The notes: generated by a model from the letters alone, not told the origin. A stretch of DNA of 64,000 nt from Tupaia tana (GCA_026018925.1 JAKSZU010000009.1:74372041-74436040); one strand, 5' to 3'; positions 48,211-58,772 are shown, numbered from the stretch's first letter. Numbers and translations are program-made.

Positions 48211-48463
48211 GGGGTCCAGCAGGAGGTATAGTGGTTAAGGCACTGGACTACCATGTGGTCAGCTGTGTTCAAGTCCCAGGCCAAGTGGCTTGAAGCTCAC
48301 ACCAGGTACATGTGCATACTTGCCCAAAATCCTGGGAAGAGAGTGGATAAGATACTGTGATGTGGCCTTATCCCTTGGGAGAGGGGTGATTTATTACTTT
48401 CTCACTCTGCCTCTCTGGAAAATGCATGCTCCCTATACTAAAAATCTCTATTTCTAAAAAAAG
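48211..48463 (+). mobile_element. Old full-length tRNA-derived SINE
   Basis: This is the same family as the SINEs in the satellite but heavily diverged: ggggtccagcaggaggtata, gtggttaaggcactggac, tgttcaagtcccagg (B box region 48,266-48,276), then the body cttgcccaaaatcctggga, ttgggagaggggtgattta, a short pyrimidine tract, and tttctaaaaaaag. CpGs of the young copies appear here as TG or CA. I could not find a clear target-site duplication. Confidence 0.85.
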
Positions 48464-48483
48464 AATGACTCTTATGAAGCTAA

Positions 48484-48485
<2 letters not shown>

Positions 48486-48536
<51 letters not shown>

Positions 48537-48610
48537 TATATATATGATTATATATATAATTATATGATAGTTATATATATAATTATATAATTATATAATT
48601 ATTATATAAT
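48486..48610. repeat. (TA)n(CA)n microsatellite and AT-rich expansion
   Basis: About 17 TA units (48,486-48,520) are followed by about eight CA units (48,521-48,536). After that come imperfect TA and AATTATATAATTA-type repeats to about 48,610. Confidence 0.95.
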
Positions 48611-49300
48611 TATATATAGACCTATATTTATATAATTATTTGTATTTCATTATTTATTGTCCCATTTCTATCTACTGAGAAATTCTCAATTCTGTTATGC
48701 TGCCTATTGTTCCCCAATATAACTTAGGAGAGGTCAACCTTACCTAGAGTTCTAAGTATCAATCATTTTTGCTTTGCTTTTAAGTCCTTGCTTAATTACT
48801 TTTGCTAGTGATTGATTTAGGGATAAGCATACCATCGAATTTTAACCATTTAGATGTGAAAAAAGGATTCTGGGAAAGGTTTCCTCATGATATTTTTATC
48901 TTCTGAAAATCTTCATGTCTGATTGCAATGCTTGGCACTAATTCAATCATCTTGTTATCTTGAAGAGAACCAGACTACAGGAAAAGCCAAACCAGAAAGG
49001 TAGCAAAATCCTAGACTAAAAGCTGGGCTTTGCATCACATCTGTGGTCTGTTCACTTAACAGTCATGAAATGTACTCTACCTATAAGTCTCCACATATGT
49101 GTCATAATAAATGCTCTTATTGCATAAACCTGGTTGAGTCAAGATTTTCTGATAATTGCATCTGATGGTATCATAAGTAACACAAAGTATAACTAAATAA
49201 AGAAAAATATGGTAAATGACAAAGAAACTATGGAGAAAAGGGGCTTTGTATTTACTAATTGAAAACTGTCAGTTTCTGAATAATGATATTTGTGATTAAG
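48611..49300. other. Unassigned AT-rich stretch
   Basis: About 690 bp with no supported gene. The stretch gtcataataaatgctcttat near 49,100 has the look of an old 3' end with an AATAAA signal, but no matching coding part is visible. Confidence 0.5.
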
Positions 49301-49313
49301 AGTACATATATAG

Positions 49314-49497
49314 GGGGGCCAGTGGGTGGCATGGTGATTAAGGGCACTGGACTCCCACATGGGCAACTGTGGTTTGAGTCCCAGACCTAGTGATTTGCTT
49401 TCTCACTTTCCATCTTTCTCTCAGTCATGTCCCTCTCTGGTCAAATTAAAATAAAGAAATAAAAAAATAAAAAGTTAATTCTTTTTTTTTTAAAAAA
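49314..49497 (+). mobile_element. Short-type tRNA-derived SINE
   Basis: The tRNA-like head (ggccagtgggtggcatggtg, attaagggcactggactc, ggtttgagtcccagacc) runs directly into a short pyrimidine tract and an A-rich tail. It lacks the GC-rich body of the long form. The imperfect duplication agtacatatatag / agtacataaatag lies at 49,301-49,313 and 49,498-49,510. The same short form is seen at 58,031. Confidence 0.85.
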
Positions 49498-49588
49498 GTA
49501 CATAAATAGACCACAAAGTCACTCTTGCTGATTACTTGTAGATCTAAGATCTCATTACTGACTGTTGTCTTTAGTGCATGTACTTTTG

Positions 49589-50143
49589 TGTTGATGGAAA
49601 AAATAACCAACTGTAAAATTAATAATTAATAATTAATGTGGTTTATTTCCAAGTCAACTGTGAGTGACCTAGGCCCGGAGAAGAGGCATACATGCCTTTT
49701 CTTGGGTGATCATGTACAGGGATTCCTTTTATTTGTTTTTGAGATTGACAGACAACATTTAGTGAAGAGATTTTTCATTGGTCTGGCCCAAAAAGGCGGG
49801 ACATGTAGAAGTGGGGGGGCTTGTAGGTTATAGGTGGGTTCCACAATTCTTAGGTGGTGATTGGAAGGGAAGATCTGTGTCTTGGGAAGAGATTAATTAA
49901 ATAAAGGCTTAATCTACATCTCAAAGAAAAGAGAAGTTCCATGTCTTGGGAAGAAATAAGCACAAGAATATACTGTAATCAGTTGAAATATACATTTCAA
50001 AGCTACTATGCCAGGAACAGGAGGTAGGAAGAATTCTGTTAATAGAAAATAAATGGTCTGTTAATGTTTGTGGCATGACTTCCCCAGTACCCTTTTGAAA
50101 AGAATTTGGAAAAATAGGAAAAGTAGTCAGACTTCTGTCCACA
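49589..50143 (-). repeat. 3' LTR of ERV-A
   Basis: Read on the minus strand it starts TGTGGACAGAAGTCTGAC and ends TTTTTTCCATCAACA, i.e. TG...CA termini. Inside, in order, are a CCAATGAAAAA (CCAAT-box-like) site, AAATAAAAGG (TATA-like or polyadenylation-like) and GGAAATAAACCACA with an AATAAA signal (complement at 49,642-49,647). The adjoining internal side reads catgggggac, a weak polypurine tract. Confidence 0.88.
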
Positions 50144-50202
50144 GTCCCCCATGTTGGCCAAAAATTATTCCTCTGAATGCATGAGTAGGCCACAAAATTG
50201 AC

Positions 50203-50361
50203 AGGTCCCAAGGTGCTAGGGAGACTTAGCCCTAGGAGTCATGTCTCACAGTGTTAGGGAGGCTCATCCCTAGGAGTCAGGTCCCATGGTGCTAGGAGGC
50301 TTATCCTAGGAGTCAGGTCCCATGGTGCTAGGAGGCTTATCCTAGGAGTCAGGTGCCATGG
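50203..50361. repeat. 36-40-bp minisatellite inside ERV-A
   Basis: About 4.3 units end in cctaggagtc. The last two complete units (aggtcccatggtgctagg, then aggcttatcctaggagtc) are identical; the first two are diverged. It lies within 220 bp of the 3' LTR. Confidence 0.9.
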
Positions 50362-50932
50362 TTACAGGCAGTGGAGTCCTGCAGGAAGGACATGTCTGAC
50401 ACAATAGTCACTTGTCTCTGGGTGAAGGAAAAAGTCAGGCCTAAAAGTTCATTTGGAGAGGGAAGCAATTTTCAAAAGTATGAATGGAAAAAAAAAAAAA
50501 AGTATAAATAACTTGACAGCAGTTCAGTACAATAGAGGCAAATGAGGAAACAAATTTTTTTGTCATACATAGTACTTTGAAATAAACTTATAAGTCAGTG
50601 TCATTTTAAGAGCATTAATCTCATAAATTAATATTTTGAACATATTAGTACCAATAATATGTAAAATAATAATAATAATAATTACAGTTGAAAAATGATC
50701 TTTACATAAACTGATACACCAGATTAGTTTTTACAAAAATTAGATGCATCTTTTGAGATTTTCCAGGGGCCCTACTGGAAAAACCCAAAAAGTGATAGTT
50801 TAGGTCTAAGAAAATAATGTTTGAAAAAGAGAAAGAAAAAGAAAAGTTATATTAAGAATGTTTCAGAAAACTCAATATAGTATTGGGATACAACAGGCTT
50901 ATAAGTAACAGAGTATAATCATAAAAAAAATG

Positions 50933-50968
50933 TCCAGTGACGTAGCCATTATGCTAACTGTTGGTCCC
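50933..50968 (-). mobile_element. Orphan tRNA head of the SINE family (36 bp)
   Basis: tccagtgacgtagccattat, then gctaactgttggtccc, is the complement of the first 36 bases of the SINE. There is no B box, body or A tail on the left, where only ataaaaaaaa is found. It lies 18 bp from the left duplication of the next SINE. Confidence 0.75.
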
Positions 50969-50998
50969 AACAACAACAGAAACATGAGAGATGCTTTT

Positions 50999-51263
50999 TT
51001 TTTTTTTTTGGAGAGGTTTTCGTTATAGGGCGCGTGCACTCACCAGACAGACAGAGAGAGACATAGAGACAGAAAGCGAGAAATCACCCCACAGGGGGAA
51101 TGGCCACGCCGCAATCCCTTCTCCTCCTTTCTCCTCTCGGGATCTTGGGCACACACGCACACGCACCCGGTGTGAGTTTTAAGCCACTGGGTCCAGGATG
51201 CGAACTGCGGTCGACTACGTGGGAGTCCAGCGACATAGCCATTACGCTAACTGCTGGTTCCCA
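50999..51263 (-). mobile_element. Young tRNA-derived SINE inserted in ERV-A
   Basis: Full length on the minus strand. The T run at the left (A tail) is followed by ggagaggttttcgttatagg, gcgcgtgcactcaccagac, gacagaaagcgagaaatcac, gatcttgggcacacacgc, a B-box complement ggatgcgaactgcggtcg, and gccattacgctaactgctgg. The duplication agagatgctttt lies at 50,987-50,998 and 51,264-51,275. The insertion postdates the provirus. Confidence 0.93.
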
Positions 51264-51275
51264 AGAGATGCTTTT

Positions 51276-54200
51276 AACAAACTCTGACCAGAGCCTTGTA
51301 TTTACTGTCAAGCAAGTCCACAGAACTGTTTCATCCTATTACCATAGATGGGCTTAGGTCACAATGGCATGTTATTTAATCAAGGTGTCAGCCATTTGTG
51401 TGACCCTACCTATCCCATACTAAGACAGCCTTTTAGATAACATGTGCTTTTAGATCCCTCTTAAGGGTTTTATATAATACATTTAGATATAACCTTAATA
51501 ACTTTTTATTTAGATTGTCCCCCAAAAAAAGTTAAAAAGAAAAAAAATATTTGTATGTCCAATTTGTAGATTTTTACTCAAATGATATTTCAATGTTTTG
51601 TAACTTTGTATGTAGAATAACATATATTAACTTTAATTTTTACCCTTTTGTAACCTTAATACATTTTTAAGAACTATGTAAAATTCTACCGAAGAGAGAG
51701 CAGGAAAGGAGGCTGTAGGGTCTGGGATTTGAACTACTTTTATCCATGTGGGAGCCCAGTATCTTAACCATTATATTACCTGCCAGCCCTCTTAAACTTG
51801 ATTTATTTTTTTAAAGTAATTTGACTTGCCATTTATTTTTAACAATTTTACTATTAAGACAAAATAACTCTAAGAGTCAGAAAGCAAGTGAAAAATTTTA
51901 CAGTTTATATTAACCAATAGTAATTTAACATAGCATTAATTTCTTTTTAAGATCTAAATTTACCTGAAAACCTTATAACATTTTACTTACAATAACCAGA
52001 TCTTAAAAACCAATGCCAGGGCTATTTAAATACCAAAAGATACCAGAAAGTCAGTTACTTATTTTTCTATTTAACTTTTTATAATATGTTAAATATGTAG
52101 ACCATAATGAATATTAGATATTTATCTTAAGTTGTTTATAAGTCTGAAATTTATTTTTACTAAATCAATAATACCAAAACAATTTTGTAGTTTGATTGGT
52201 AAAACCTAGGTCGACAATTATGAAGTCATCTTTAACTTTTATTTTTAAATTTGTAGTAGATTTACTTAAGTCACATGAACTAGAAAGCATTTGGATTAAA
52301 TGCTAGAGCGCTCTTTATTTATGTGTTAAACTTAATGGAATTCCTTAAGGACTTCGCCACATAAACATAACATACAACATATAAGTACAACACAAACGAA
52401 CAAGTAAGAGAGTTAAAAAGTATCTCTGTGTTAAATTTACCCTTTATATCTGACTTTTGGCAACAGGAAGGTTGTTGTCGTCCTCCTGATATCCCAGATA
52501 CATACACAAAAAATTCACCACTGGAATGGGACATGAAAAACACCTAGGAAGTACATCCACATGTGGATGCTAATTCCTTTAAAGACTACCCTGGCCATGC
52601 ACAATGAGATTTAATTTCTCATGTCAGATATGTAAGTGCAGGAAAAGAAAGAAAAAAAAAATCAAGAAACCAAAACAAAGAAACTAGATACTAGATACTA
52701 CATACTAAGGATAGACTCATTCCCTGCCTAGGAGCTCTGATATTCTTCCCTCTGTTAACTCTCTATTTCAGTATTTTTTTTTCTGTGATCATGTCTCTAC
52801 TTCTTCATGAGCATGAAACAAAGGAATTTATTTACTGTAACTGTACTGGGTGCAGGGCCTGTGTACCCCAACCTCCTGCATCCTTCTTAAAACTATGAAT
52901 CCAACTTGAAAAGGGTGAAGACTGGGATAAAAACAAACAAACAAAACAAAGCAAGACTTTTCTAAGGGGGCTTGGAAATCCAAGATTTACATTGTAATGA
53001 CCCACAGTAAAAGAAAAAAAAAAAAACTGAGATTTTGGTTATGATAAAAAATAATGAGACAAAGGCTGAGAGAAGACTACCACTGAAAATATACAGGTTT
53101 TAAAGGAATAACAAAATTTTAAGATGTTTTACAAGATAGAAAATTGCTGTCTGCCAGCAAATGGGGAAAGAAAGAAAAAGACCCCAGGCCTATTGCTGCC
53201 AGAAAACTGATGATTTGTTTTGTACTAAAACAGAAAATGTTATCTAGAACTTTTGCAAATCAAAAAGAAGCTCACCAGATGAACACACCCTCTAAAACTG
53301 AAAAAGTACATGATCAAACTCAGTAAAGACTTATGCACTTGAACAAAAATACTAAGATTACATGAAACAAACAAACAAAAAAATACAAAGATTACATGAA
53401 ACAAAACTCTAGCAGAAATGGCCCCTTGTAGCATGAGCTGCCCTGCTCTTTGCCCCTGCACTTAAGACTAGGCTTCCCTTATTCCCATAGATTCATTATG
53501 GTGACTAATCTGCTAAATGTGTGTCTTTCCAAAGTTTATTTCTGGTAAGAGAAGGAATAAGAAAAGACAGAAATTGTCCAGACAAGGGGAGTTTTAGGTG
53601 CCTTTTTGATAATTTCAGAAGCAGCTTCTTTTACTTATTTATTTATTTATTTATTTGTTTGTTTGTTTATTTATTGAGATAGTTTCAAATATATTCTTGT
53701 TAACTTTTAAAAGGAGTTAATTTTGTCATCTCTTTTTTTAATGAGTATTTTTATACTAATAACACAGTAACCTCATTTTTTAATGAAATACAGATTTTGT
53801 TAATTTAGTGTACCTGTAGGTCAAGGTGTCGTAGATGTCAGAAAGTTAGCTGTGGTGTTTAAAAGGGATCGTCCTTTTTGCCCTTTAGAACTGTACATAT
53901 CTTTCCTCTTTTTTTTTTTTTTTTTTAATCCACTTTTTAAAAGGAGAAACCGGCCTGTGTAAATCTAAGGAGTTTAATGTGGTGGGTCTGCGTGCTGGTT
54001 TTTTGAGCATCTCTCCACTAAATGTCACTCTAGTATCGAGATTACTCATCTTACGTGTCTCAGTTCCCTTCAAGAACCTAGAACTCTTGAAGAGGGCTCA
54101 AAACGCTTGAGTGGTCAGCTCTTATTTTGTGTTTACTGCATGGGCCTGTTATTATTGTGCATGGATTCCCTATAGGGTCACTACTAGTCCTAAGAGGGGG

Positions 54201-54450
54201 AAATTTTCCGTCCTTCAGACACTCCCCGCATAGCTCCCAGTCGCCTGGGGTGCCTACCTAGCAGGGAGGAGTAAGTGCCCTTTTATCTTCTGAGCTGAGA
54301 TACTCAGTCTCTCATTCACTTATGAATAAGACAGTTCAGTTTCTCCAATGCAAACACATAGCAGCCAAATGAAGCAGTTCAAGAAGGCAAAGGTGTAAGA
54401 CCCCTTAGAACCCCTTTTTTTTCTTTTCTTTTTCCTTTTTTTCTAACTAA
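51276..54450 (-). other. Interior of ERV-A, AT-rich and non-coding
   Basis: About 3.2 kb without a frame I can assign to gag, pol or env on either strand. It contains an old SINE (51,690-51,790), A-rich runs with acaaacaaacaaac repeats (52,930 and 53,370), a TTTA/TTTG microsatellite (about 53,632-53,676) and a run of about 20 T (53,908-53,927). Short open frames of 60-75 codons look random. Which parts are original interior and which are later insertions cannot be told by eye. Confidence 0.6.
51690..51790 (-). mobile_element. Old tRNA-SINE remnant
   Basis: On the minus strand it reads agggctggcaggtaatataa, tggttaagatactgggct, cccacatgga, gttcaaatcccagaccc. This matches the short SINE type at 58,031 (ggatggcaggtgatgtag). 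No young CpGs remain. Confidence 0.7.
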
Positions 54451-54479
54451 TGTACTTTCATACTTTTAGTTTCTTAACT

Positions 54480-54870
54480 ACTCACTCAAAGAGGAAACAA
54501 AACACTGCACCTTACTCAGAGAGCAAACTAGCCCCCTGCCTGAGGAGTGTGGGAACCGCCACTCCCCACCTGAGGAGCACGAGAACCGCCACTCCCCACC
54601 TGAGGAGCATGCAAAACCACGACTGTACCCCCCCACCCACAACTCAGCAGGAAACTGGGACCCCTCGCTTGCGACCCCTCGCCTGAGGAGTGCGTGACCT
54701 GGGAGCCCCCACCTGAGGAGCACATGAACTGCTACCCCTTTTCAGAGACCGACCCCTTGCCTGAGGAGCGTATGAGAACTGGGACCTCTGCCTGAGGAGT
54801 GAGAGAACCACACCCCTTACCTGCGACTGACCCCTCGCCTGAGGAGCGTGCAAACTGGGGTTACCCAAAA
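54480..54870 (-). repeat. GC-rich minisatellite with a cctgaggag core in the ERV-A leader
   Basis: The core cctgaggag recurs about eight times. Two adjacent units (gaaccgccactccccacc, then tgaggagcacg or tgaggagcatg) are near-identical at about 45 bp; the other spacings are irregular. It starts about 230 bp inside the 5' LTR on the minus strand, where a packaging leader would lie. Long frames read through it only because it is a repeat. Confidence 0.8.
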
Positions 54871-55074
54871 CAGACAAACATAGGACAGATGAACAAGCAA
54901 ACCAGCTTAGAAATAAACCAGACCATCTACCAAATTTTGGGAGGTCTGAGGCCAGAGGACTTACTGGATCTCCCCCGAGGAGAGGCTCAGAGCCAGAGAG
55001 GGCACAAAGGGCCCACTGCTGGTACCAGGCACCGGGTTCGAAGCATCCCCTCAGAAGATCTCTGGTTCATCTAT

Positions 55075-55093
55075 GGTCCCATCTGGGTCACCA
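55075..55093 (-). promoter_or_regulatory. Candidate primer-binding site of ERV-A
   Basis: Three bases after the end of the 5' LTR the minus strand reads TGGTGACCCAGATGGGACC. The first nine bases fit a tRNA-Trp-type site (TGGTGACCC...). The rest does not fit well, so the primer assignment is tentative. Confidence 0.45.
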
Positions 55094-55096
55094 TCT

Positions 55097-55652
55097 TGTC
55101 GATGGAAAAAATAACCAACTGTAAAATTAATAATTAATAATTAATGTGGTTTATTTCCAAGCCAACTGTGAGTGACCTAGGCCCAGAGAAGAGGCATACA
55201 TGCCTTTCCTTGGAGTGATCATGTACAGGGGTTCCTTTTTATTTGTTTTTGAGATTGACAGACAACATTTAGTGAAGAGATTTTTCATTGGTTTGGCCCA
55301 AAAAGGCGGGACATGTAGAAGCGGGGAGCTTGTAGGTTATAGGTGGGTTCCACAATTCTTAGGTGGTGATTGGAAGGGAAGATCTGTGTCTTGGGAAGAG
55401 ATTAGTTAAAGAAAGTCTTAATCTACATCTCAAGGAAAAGAGAAGTTCCGTGTCATGGGAAGAAATAAGCACAAGAATATATTGTAATCGGTTGAAATAT
55501 ACATCTCAAAGATGCTATGCCAGGAACAGGAGGTAGGAAGAATTCTGTTAATAGGAAATAAATGGTCTGTTAATGTTTGTGGCATGACTTCCCCAGTACC
55601 CTTTTGAAAGGAATTTGGAAAAATAGGAAAAGTAGTCAGACTTCTATCCACA
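55097..55652 (-). repeat. 5' LTR of ERV-A
   Basis: This is collinear with the LTR at 49,589-50,143, with about 25 differences including a few one-base indels. Termini on the minus strand are TGTGGATAGAAGTCTGAC and TTTTTTCCATCGACA. The CCAA-type box, TATA-like AAATAAAAAGG and AATAAA are retained. The right-hand flank gives TTTG as the target duplication. Confidence 0.88.
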
Positions 55653-55656
55653 TTTG

Positions 55657-56319
55657 CAATAGTAGTGGTAAATTCGACTGAATATTATAATTTAATTTCT
55701 TTTTTGCAAATATCTGAAAGTTCACTGGCCAATGTTAGAGATACTAACTATGAACATGAGAAAGAATATAACTAATTATGAGGAAAGTTCTAGACTGTGA
55801 ATTTACTTGTATTTAATTCTAATCCATTGACCTAACTTCCTATGAATTTTGTATCTCACTTAATATGCTGGGAAAAGTCAATATATGTTACAAAACTAAT
55901 ATACTTTTTTATATTTATGGGATTTCTGTCTCCAATATATATCTCTCTGTGCCTTTCAAACTCTTCTAGCCCTCTGGCAACTGCCATTAGCTTTATGCAA
56001 AAATTTGTTATTTCAATCATCCTGGTAATACCAGTGTGATGTTTTCAAATCAAAATAGGGCTGCACAAGCAAATTATCACAGCTTTAATATCCACTGACA
56101 AATATTCATAATGTACCATTTCTTTTTCTAACTGACAGATGAGCTTTTTATGTTTAGAGTTTTCATTTCTCATGTTAATTCAGAGGTCAAGGCCACTGTT
56201 TATAATTTAGCTTAATCCATTTGATAATGAGTAGTGTCTGAGGTTTCTAGCTTCTTTAGTGTTCTTTGACCAAGAATTTAAAGGACACCTGAATAGTTCT
56301 GTTGTAAAGTGCCACCAAA
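55657..56319. other. Unassigned stretch between two ERVs
   Basis: About 660 bp of AT-rich DNA. A frame at 55,842-56,039 has a hydrophobic translation but no family resemblance. The phrases around ctgcacaagcaaattatcac and tcatttctcatgttaattc look like old L1 or MER-type sequence; I cannot assign them. Confidence 0.45.
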
Positions 56320-56838
56320 TGAATTGCCACCAAAGCCAGATTAAGGGATTCTTTTTTAGCTGGCCATCAACTATAGCCTGAGGTTCAGGAGCTGAGAGTC
56401 AGGACTGCAGTCCCGACTGAAGTTTCAGAAGTCTTTTTATAAGGGGTCAGTTACCAGGGGTGTAGGAAGTGCTAAATGTCAGGAAAGGGAGTGGAGTTTC
56501 CATGCAAGCAGTTACAGAGGCTGAAGCAAGCAGGTTAATTATTTCTGAGGGCACTCTCTAGACCTTTGTTTAATAGTCTCCATAGTTCTGGGTGGGAGTC
56601 TGGTAATTGGTAGCTATGTTGCCAAGAAACATCTAAACAAATGGGTTCAGACTACTTAGCAAAGACAGTAACAGGTACCAAATGGCATCCCAGATGCAGT
56701 TTTCTATATGGCTAGCACAAGCCGTTTTCTCATGGGAAGAGCCAGCAGATTTACAGAAGCAGACAGCCATGTTAGGGTAAGGGAACAAAATTGATGAACT
56801 GTTGCTCATGTGCAAGATCTAATGTGCACCCTTCCACA
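56320..56838 (-). repeat. LTR of a second gammaretrovirus-like ERV (ERV-B, minus piece)
   Basis: On the minus strand the LTR starts TGTGGAAGGGTGCACATTAG, directly after a polypurine tract. It contains a TATAAAAAG promoter box (complement 56,433-56,441) and aligns over at least 450 bp with the plus-strand LTR at 59,692. The likely 3' end is ...GGCAATTCA at 56,320. The next bases, TTTGGTGGCAC, resemble the start of a gammaretroviral primer-binding site but also repeat the preceding LTR sequence, so the end is uncertain. With env and polypurine tract on its upstream side it is a 3' LTR. Confidence 0.8.
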
Positions 56839-56850
56839 TCCCCCCCTTCT
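56839..56850 (-). promoter_or_regulatory. Polypurine tract of ERV-B
   Basis: The minus strand reads agaaggggggga immediately before the TGTGGAAGG start of the LTR. This is a textbook gammaretroviral plus-strand primer site. Confidence 0.85.
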
Positions 56851-56879
56851 AATTTGGGGAATCAAATAATTGATTCACA

Positions 56880-57850
56880 GAAAGGGAGCAGCTCATAGCA
56901 GCAGTGGAGAACCATGAGCCTGACAGATTGAATCTGGTCCTGAACAAAATTAATGAGAAAACGAAGGACAGAAGGGCCAAAGAGAAGGGCAAGGAGGAGA
57001 AGCAAGGCAGGACTCACAATGGCAGATATGAGGGTGGTGAGCCAGCGAGACCAAGAAAAGAGAGACTGATATCAATTACCTTCAGAGGAGTGGTGCTCCT
57101 CACGCTCCAGGAGACGTTTGCAAAGCTGGCTCAGGTTGTCCCTAATGACTCCAGAGTAGTTGGTATAGAAACAGCAAGTTCCACCCAGTGAAAGGCTGAG
57201 GCCTCCCTGCTTGAGGAAAAAGAGGTTCAGACTATGGTGTTTCTGGAGATCCGTCTCGGCCAGGGAGCTGAGGGGCTTCTTGGAATAGGAGACAGAATTC
57301 TCAAGAGTCTTGAGATCCAGGTCTATTTGGTGACTAAGGGCATAAAGGACTGGCGCCCAGTAACTAGGGCAGCTGTACTTATGGCTGTGGAGCCTGCCAG
57401 CCTGATGTTCATGAGAACAGGGTCCAGGATGGGGGGCACGGCAGAAATGGAGAGGCACCAGGTGAAGATACTCCTGGCCTACCTCTCTGAGTAGATGTAG
57501 ACCTGGGGAAGAATGTTAGCCAGAATGCAGAGGCCAGGATTAGAAGGGGGCCAGATGGCCATAGGGGCCAGGCAGGGTGTCAGGCCATTGGTGCAAGCCC
57601 ACCAAGAGCCCTCTGGATAGGAGGAAATCATTGAGGGAGGACTCATAGGTAGAGGGAGGAGTGAAAAGAGAGGAGCAGGAAGCAGCAAAGAGAAGAGCAG
57701 AGAGAGAAATGTTAGCGGATGGTACACATGATTCCTCACGTTTCCTCTTTCTCTTTTCTCTCTCTTGCAAATCAAGCACACATTCCCTATGGAAAAAAAT
57801 ATATAATCCTTTGGACTACTGAAGCTAGTTAAATACTGACTGAAGTACAC
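56880..57850 (-). pseudogene. ERV-B env fragment: end of SU and TM subunit, broken
   Basis: The env glycoprotein mediates receptor binding (SU) and membrane fusion (TM). On the minus strand, about 57,600-57,479 reads like the end of SU (WACTNGLTPC, ILPQVY). The frame then shifts; 57,458-57,072 contains the TM heptad region and the segment LFFLKQGG...CCFY with the conserved VIRDNLSQL-like helix. In the usual CX6CC motif the first cysteine is replaced by serine here. A further stretch (about 57,050-56,900) reads as the membrane-spanning segment (ALLLLLALLFGPSVL) and cytoplasmic tail. At least one frameshift separates SU and TM parts, and everything upstream of the SU end is missing, so it cannot yield a functional envelope. 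It resembles gammaretroviral and syncytin-type env. Confidence 0.82.
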
Positions 57851-58030
57851 AGTATATATAGATTAGTAGAAAGAATTGAGGCTGGACTCATAAGCAGAGG
57901 CCAAATAAGGAAAGATCATTTTAAGTCACACTGTAGGTCATATTAGGTAGTTTTATTTAGATTATGACTGCAATAGAAAATCACAAGTAAATGACAACAT
58001 AATGAAATTTTGTTTTAAAAGACAATTCTG

Positions 58031-58126
58031 GAGGATGGCAGGTGATGTAGTGATTAAAGGCACTGGACTCCCACATGGCTGAATGTGACTCAAGTTCCAG
58101 ACCTGGTGGCTTGCTTTCTCCCTTTC

Positions 58127-58186
<60 letters not shown>

Positions 58187-58191
58187 CCTCC

Positions 58192-58222
<31 letters not shown>

Positions 58223-58275
58223 ATCAAATTAAGAAATAATAACAAATGGAATGAAATAAAAATAATTATCTTAAA
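58031..58275 (+). mobile_element. Short-type tRNA-SINE with a long (TC)n tract
   Basis: The head gaggatggcaggtgatgtag, then aaggcactggactcccac and caagttccagacctgg, runs into about 85 bp of nearly pure TC (about 58,130-58,216) and an A-rich tail. A 14-bp duplication aaaagacaattctg lies at 58,017-58,030 and 58,276-58,289. The pyrimidine tract has expanded as a microsatellite. Confidence 0.92.
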
Positions 58276-58513
58276 AAAAGACAATTCTGTTATAGAATGG
58301 ATCAAAGGAGAAAAATCTAGAGACTGCATTAGCAGAAAACTATTACAGTAATTTAAGAATTTTATATTGGACTAAACTAGGATAGTAACAGTTGGAATGT
58401 ATAAAATCAGACAGGATCAGGAGATATTTAAGAAGTATATACTATAAAAGTGGATTATTGATATTATAGGAGATGATGATAAATGAGGAATTATACATAG
58501 TGCCTGATTTTTT

Positions 58514-58772
58514 TTTCTTTTTTTGGAGAGATTTTTGCTATAGGGCACATGCACTCGCCAGGAAGACAGACAGACAGAGAGACAGAAAGCAAGAAATCAC
58601 GCCTCGGGGGGATGGCCACGCCGCAATCCCTTCTCCTCCTTTCTCCTCTCGGGATCTTGGGCATGCACGCACATGCGCCCGGAGTGAGTTTGAGCCACCG
58701 GGTCCAGGATGCAAACCACAGTCAACTACGTGGGAGTCCAGTGACATAGCCATTACGCTAACTGCTGGTCCC
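58514..58772 (-). mobile_element. Young tRNA-derived SINE
   Basis: Full-length long form on the minus strand, with duplication atagtgcctgatttttt at 58,497-58,513 and 58,773-58,789. The A box complement lies in tagccattacgctaactg. The B box is changed (ggatgcaaaccacagtc). The body gatcttgggcatgcacgc and ccacgccgcaatcccttc is well kept. Confidence 0.93.

Larger units (their letters stand above)
49585..55656 (-). mobile_element. Complete but non-coding provirus (ERV-A) on the minus strand
   Basis: Two direct LTRs (49,589-50,143 and 55,097-55,652) enclose about 4.95 kb. The flanks give a 4-bp duplication TTTG (49,585-49,588 and 55,653-55,656), the size typical of gammaretrovirus-like elements. 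On the minus strand the 5' LTR is the right-hand one; a primer-binding-site candidate follows it. The interior has no recognisable gag, pol or env frame: a GC-rich minisatellite leader, a long AT-rich middle, inserted SINEs, and a short minisatellite near the 3' LTR. It was therefore probably mobilised by another virus. By eye the LTRs differ at roughly 25 positions in 555 bp, which indicates moderate age. Confidence 0.85.

Noticed and set aside
55842-56039. Hydrophobic 65-codon frame as a small membrane protein
   Set aside because: AT-rich DNA gives such frames by chance; no start context, no homolog recognised, next to ERV debris.
56300-56320. Primer-binding site after the minus-strand ERV-B LTR (TTTGGTGGCAC)
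   Set aside because: It looks similar to a gammaretroviral site but also repeats the preceding ctttggtggcaattca, and no leader-like sequence follows; env and the polypurine tract show this is the 3' LTR.
58085-58351. Open frames across the (TC)n tract (poly Ser-Leu or Arg-Glu)
   Set aside because: Microsatellite translation within a SINE.
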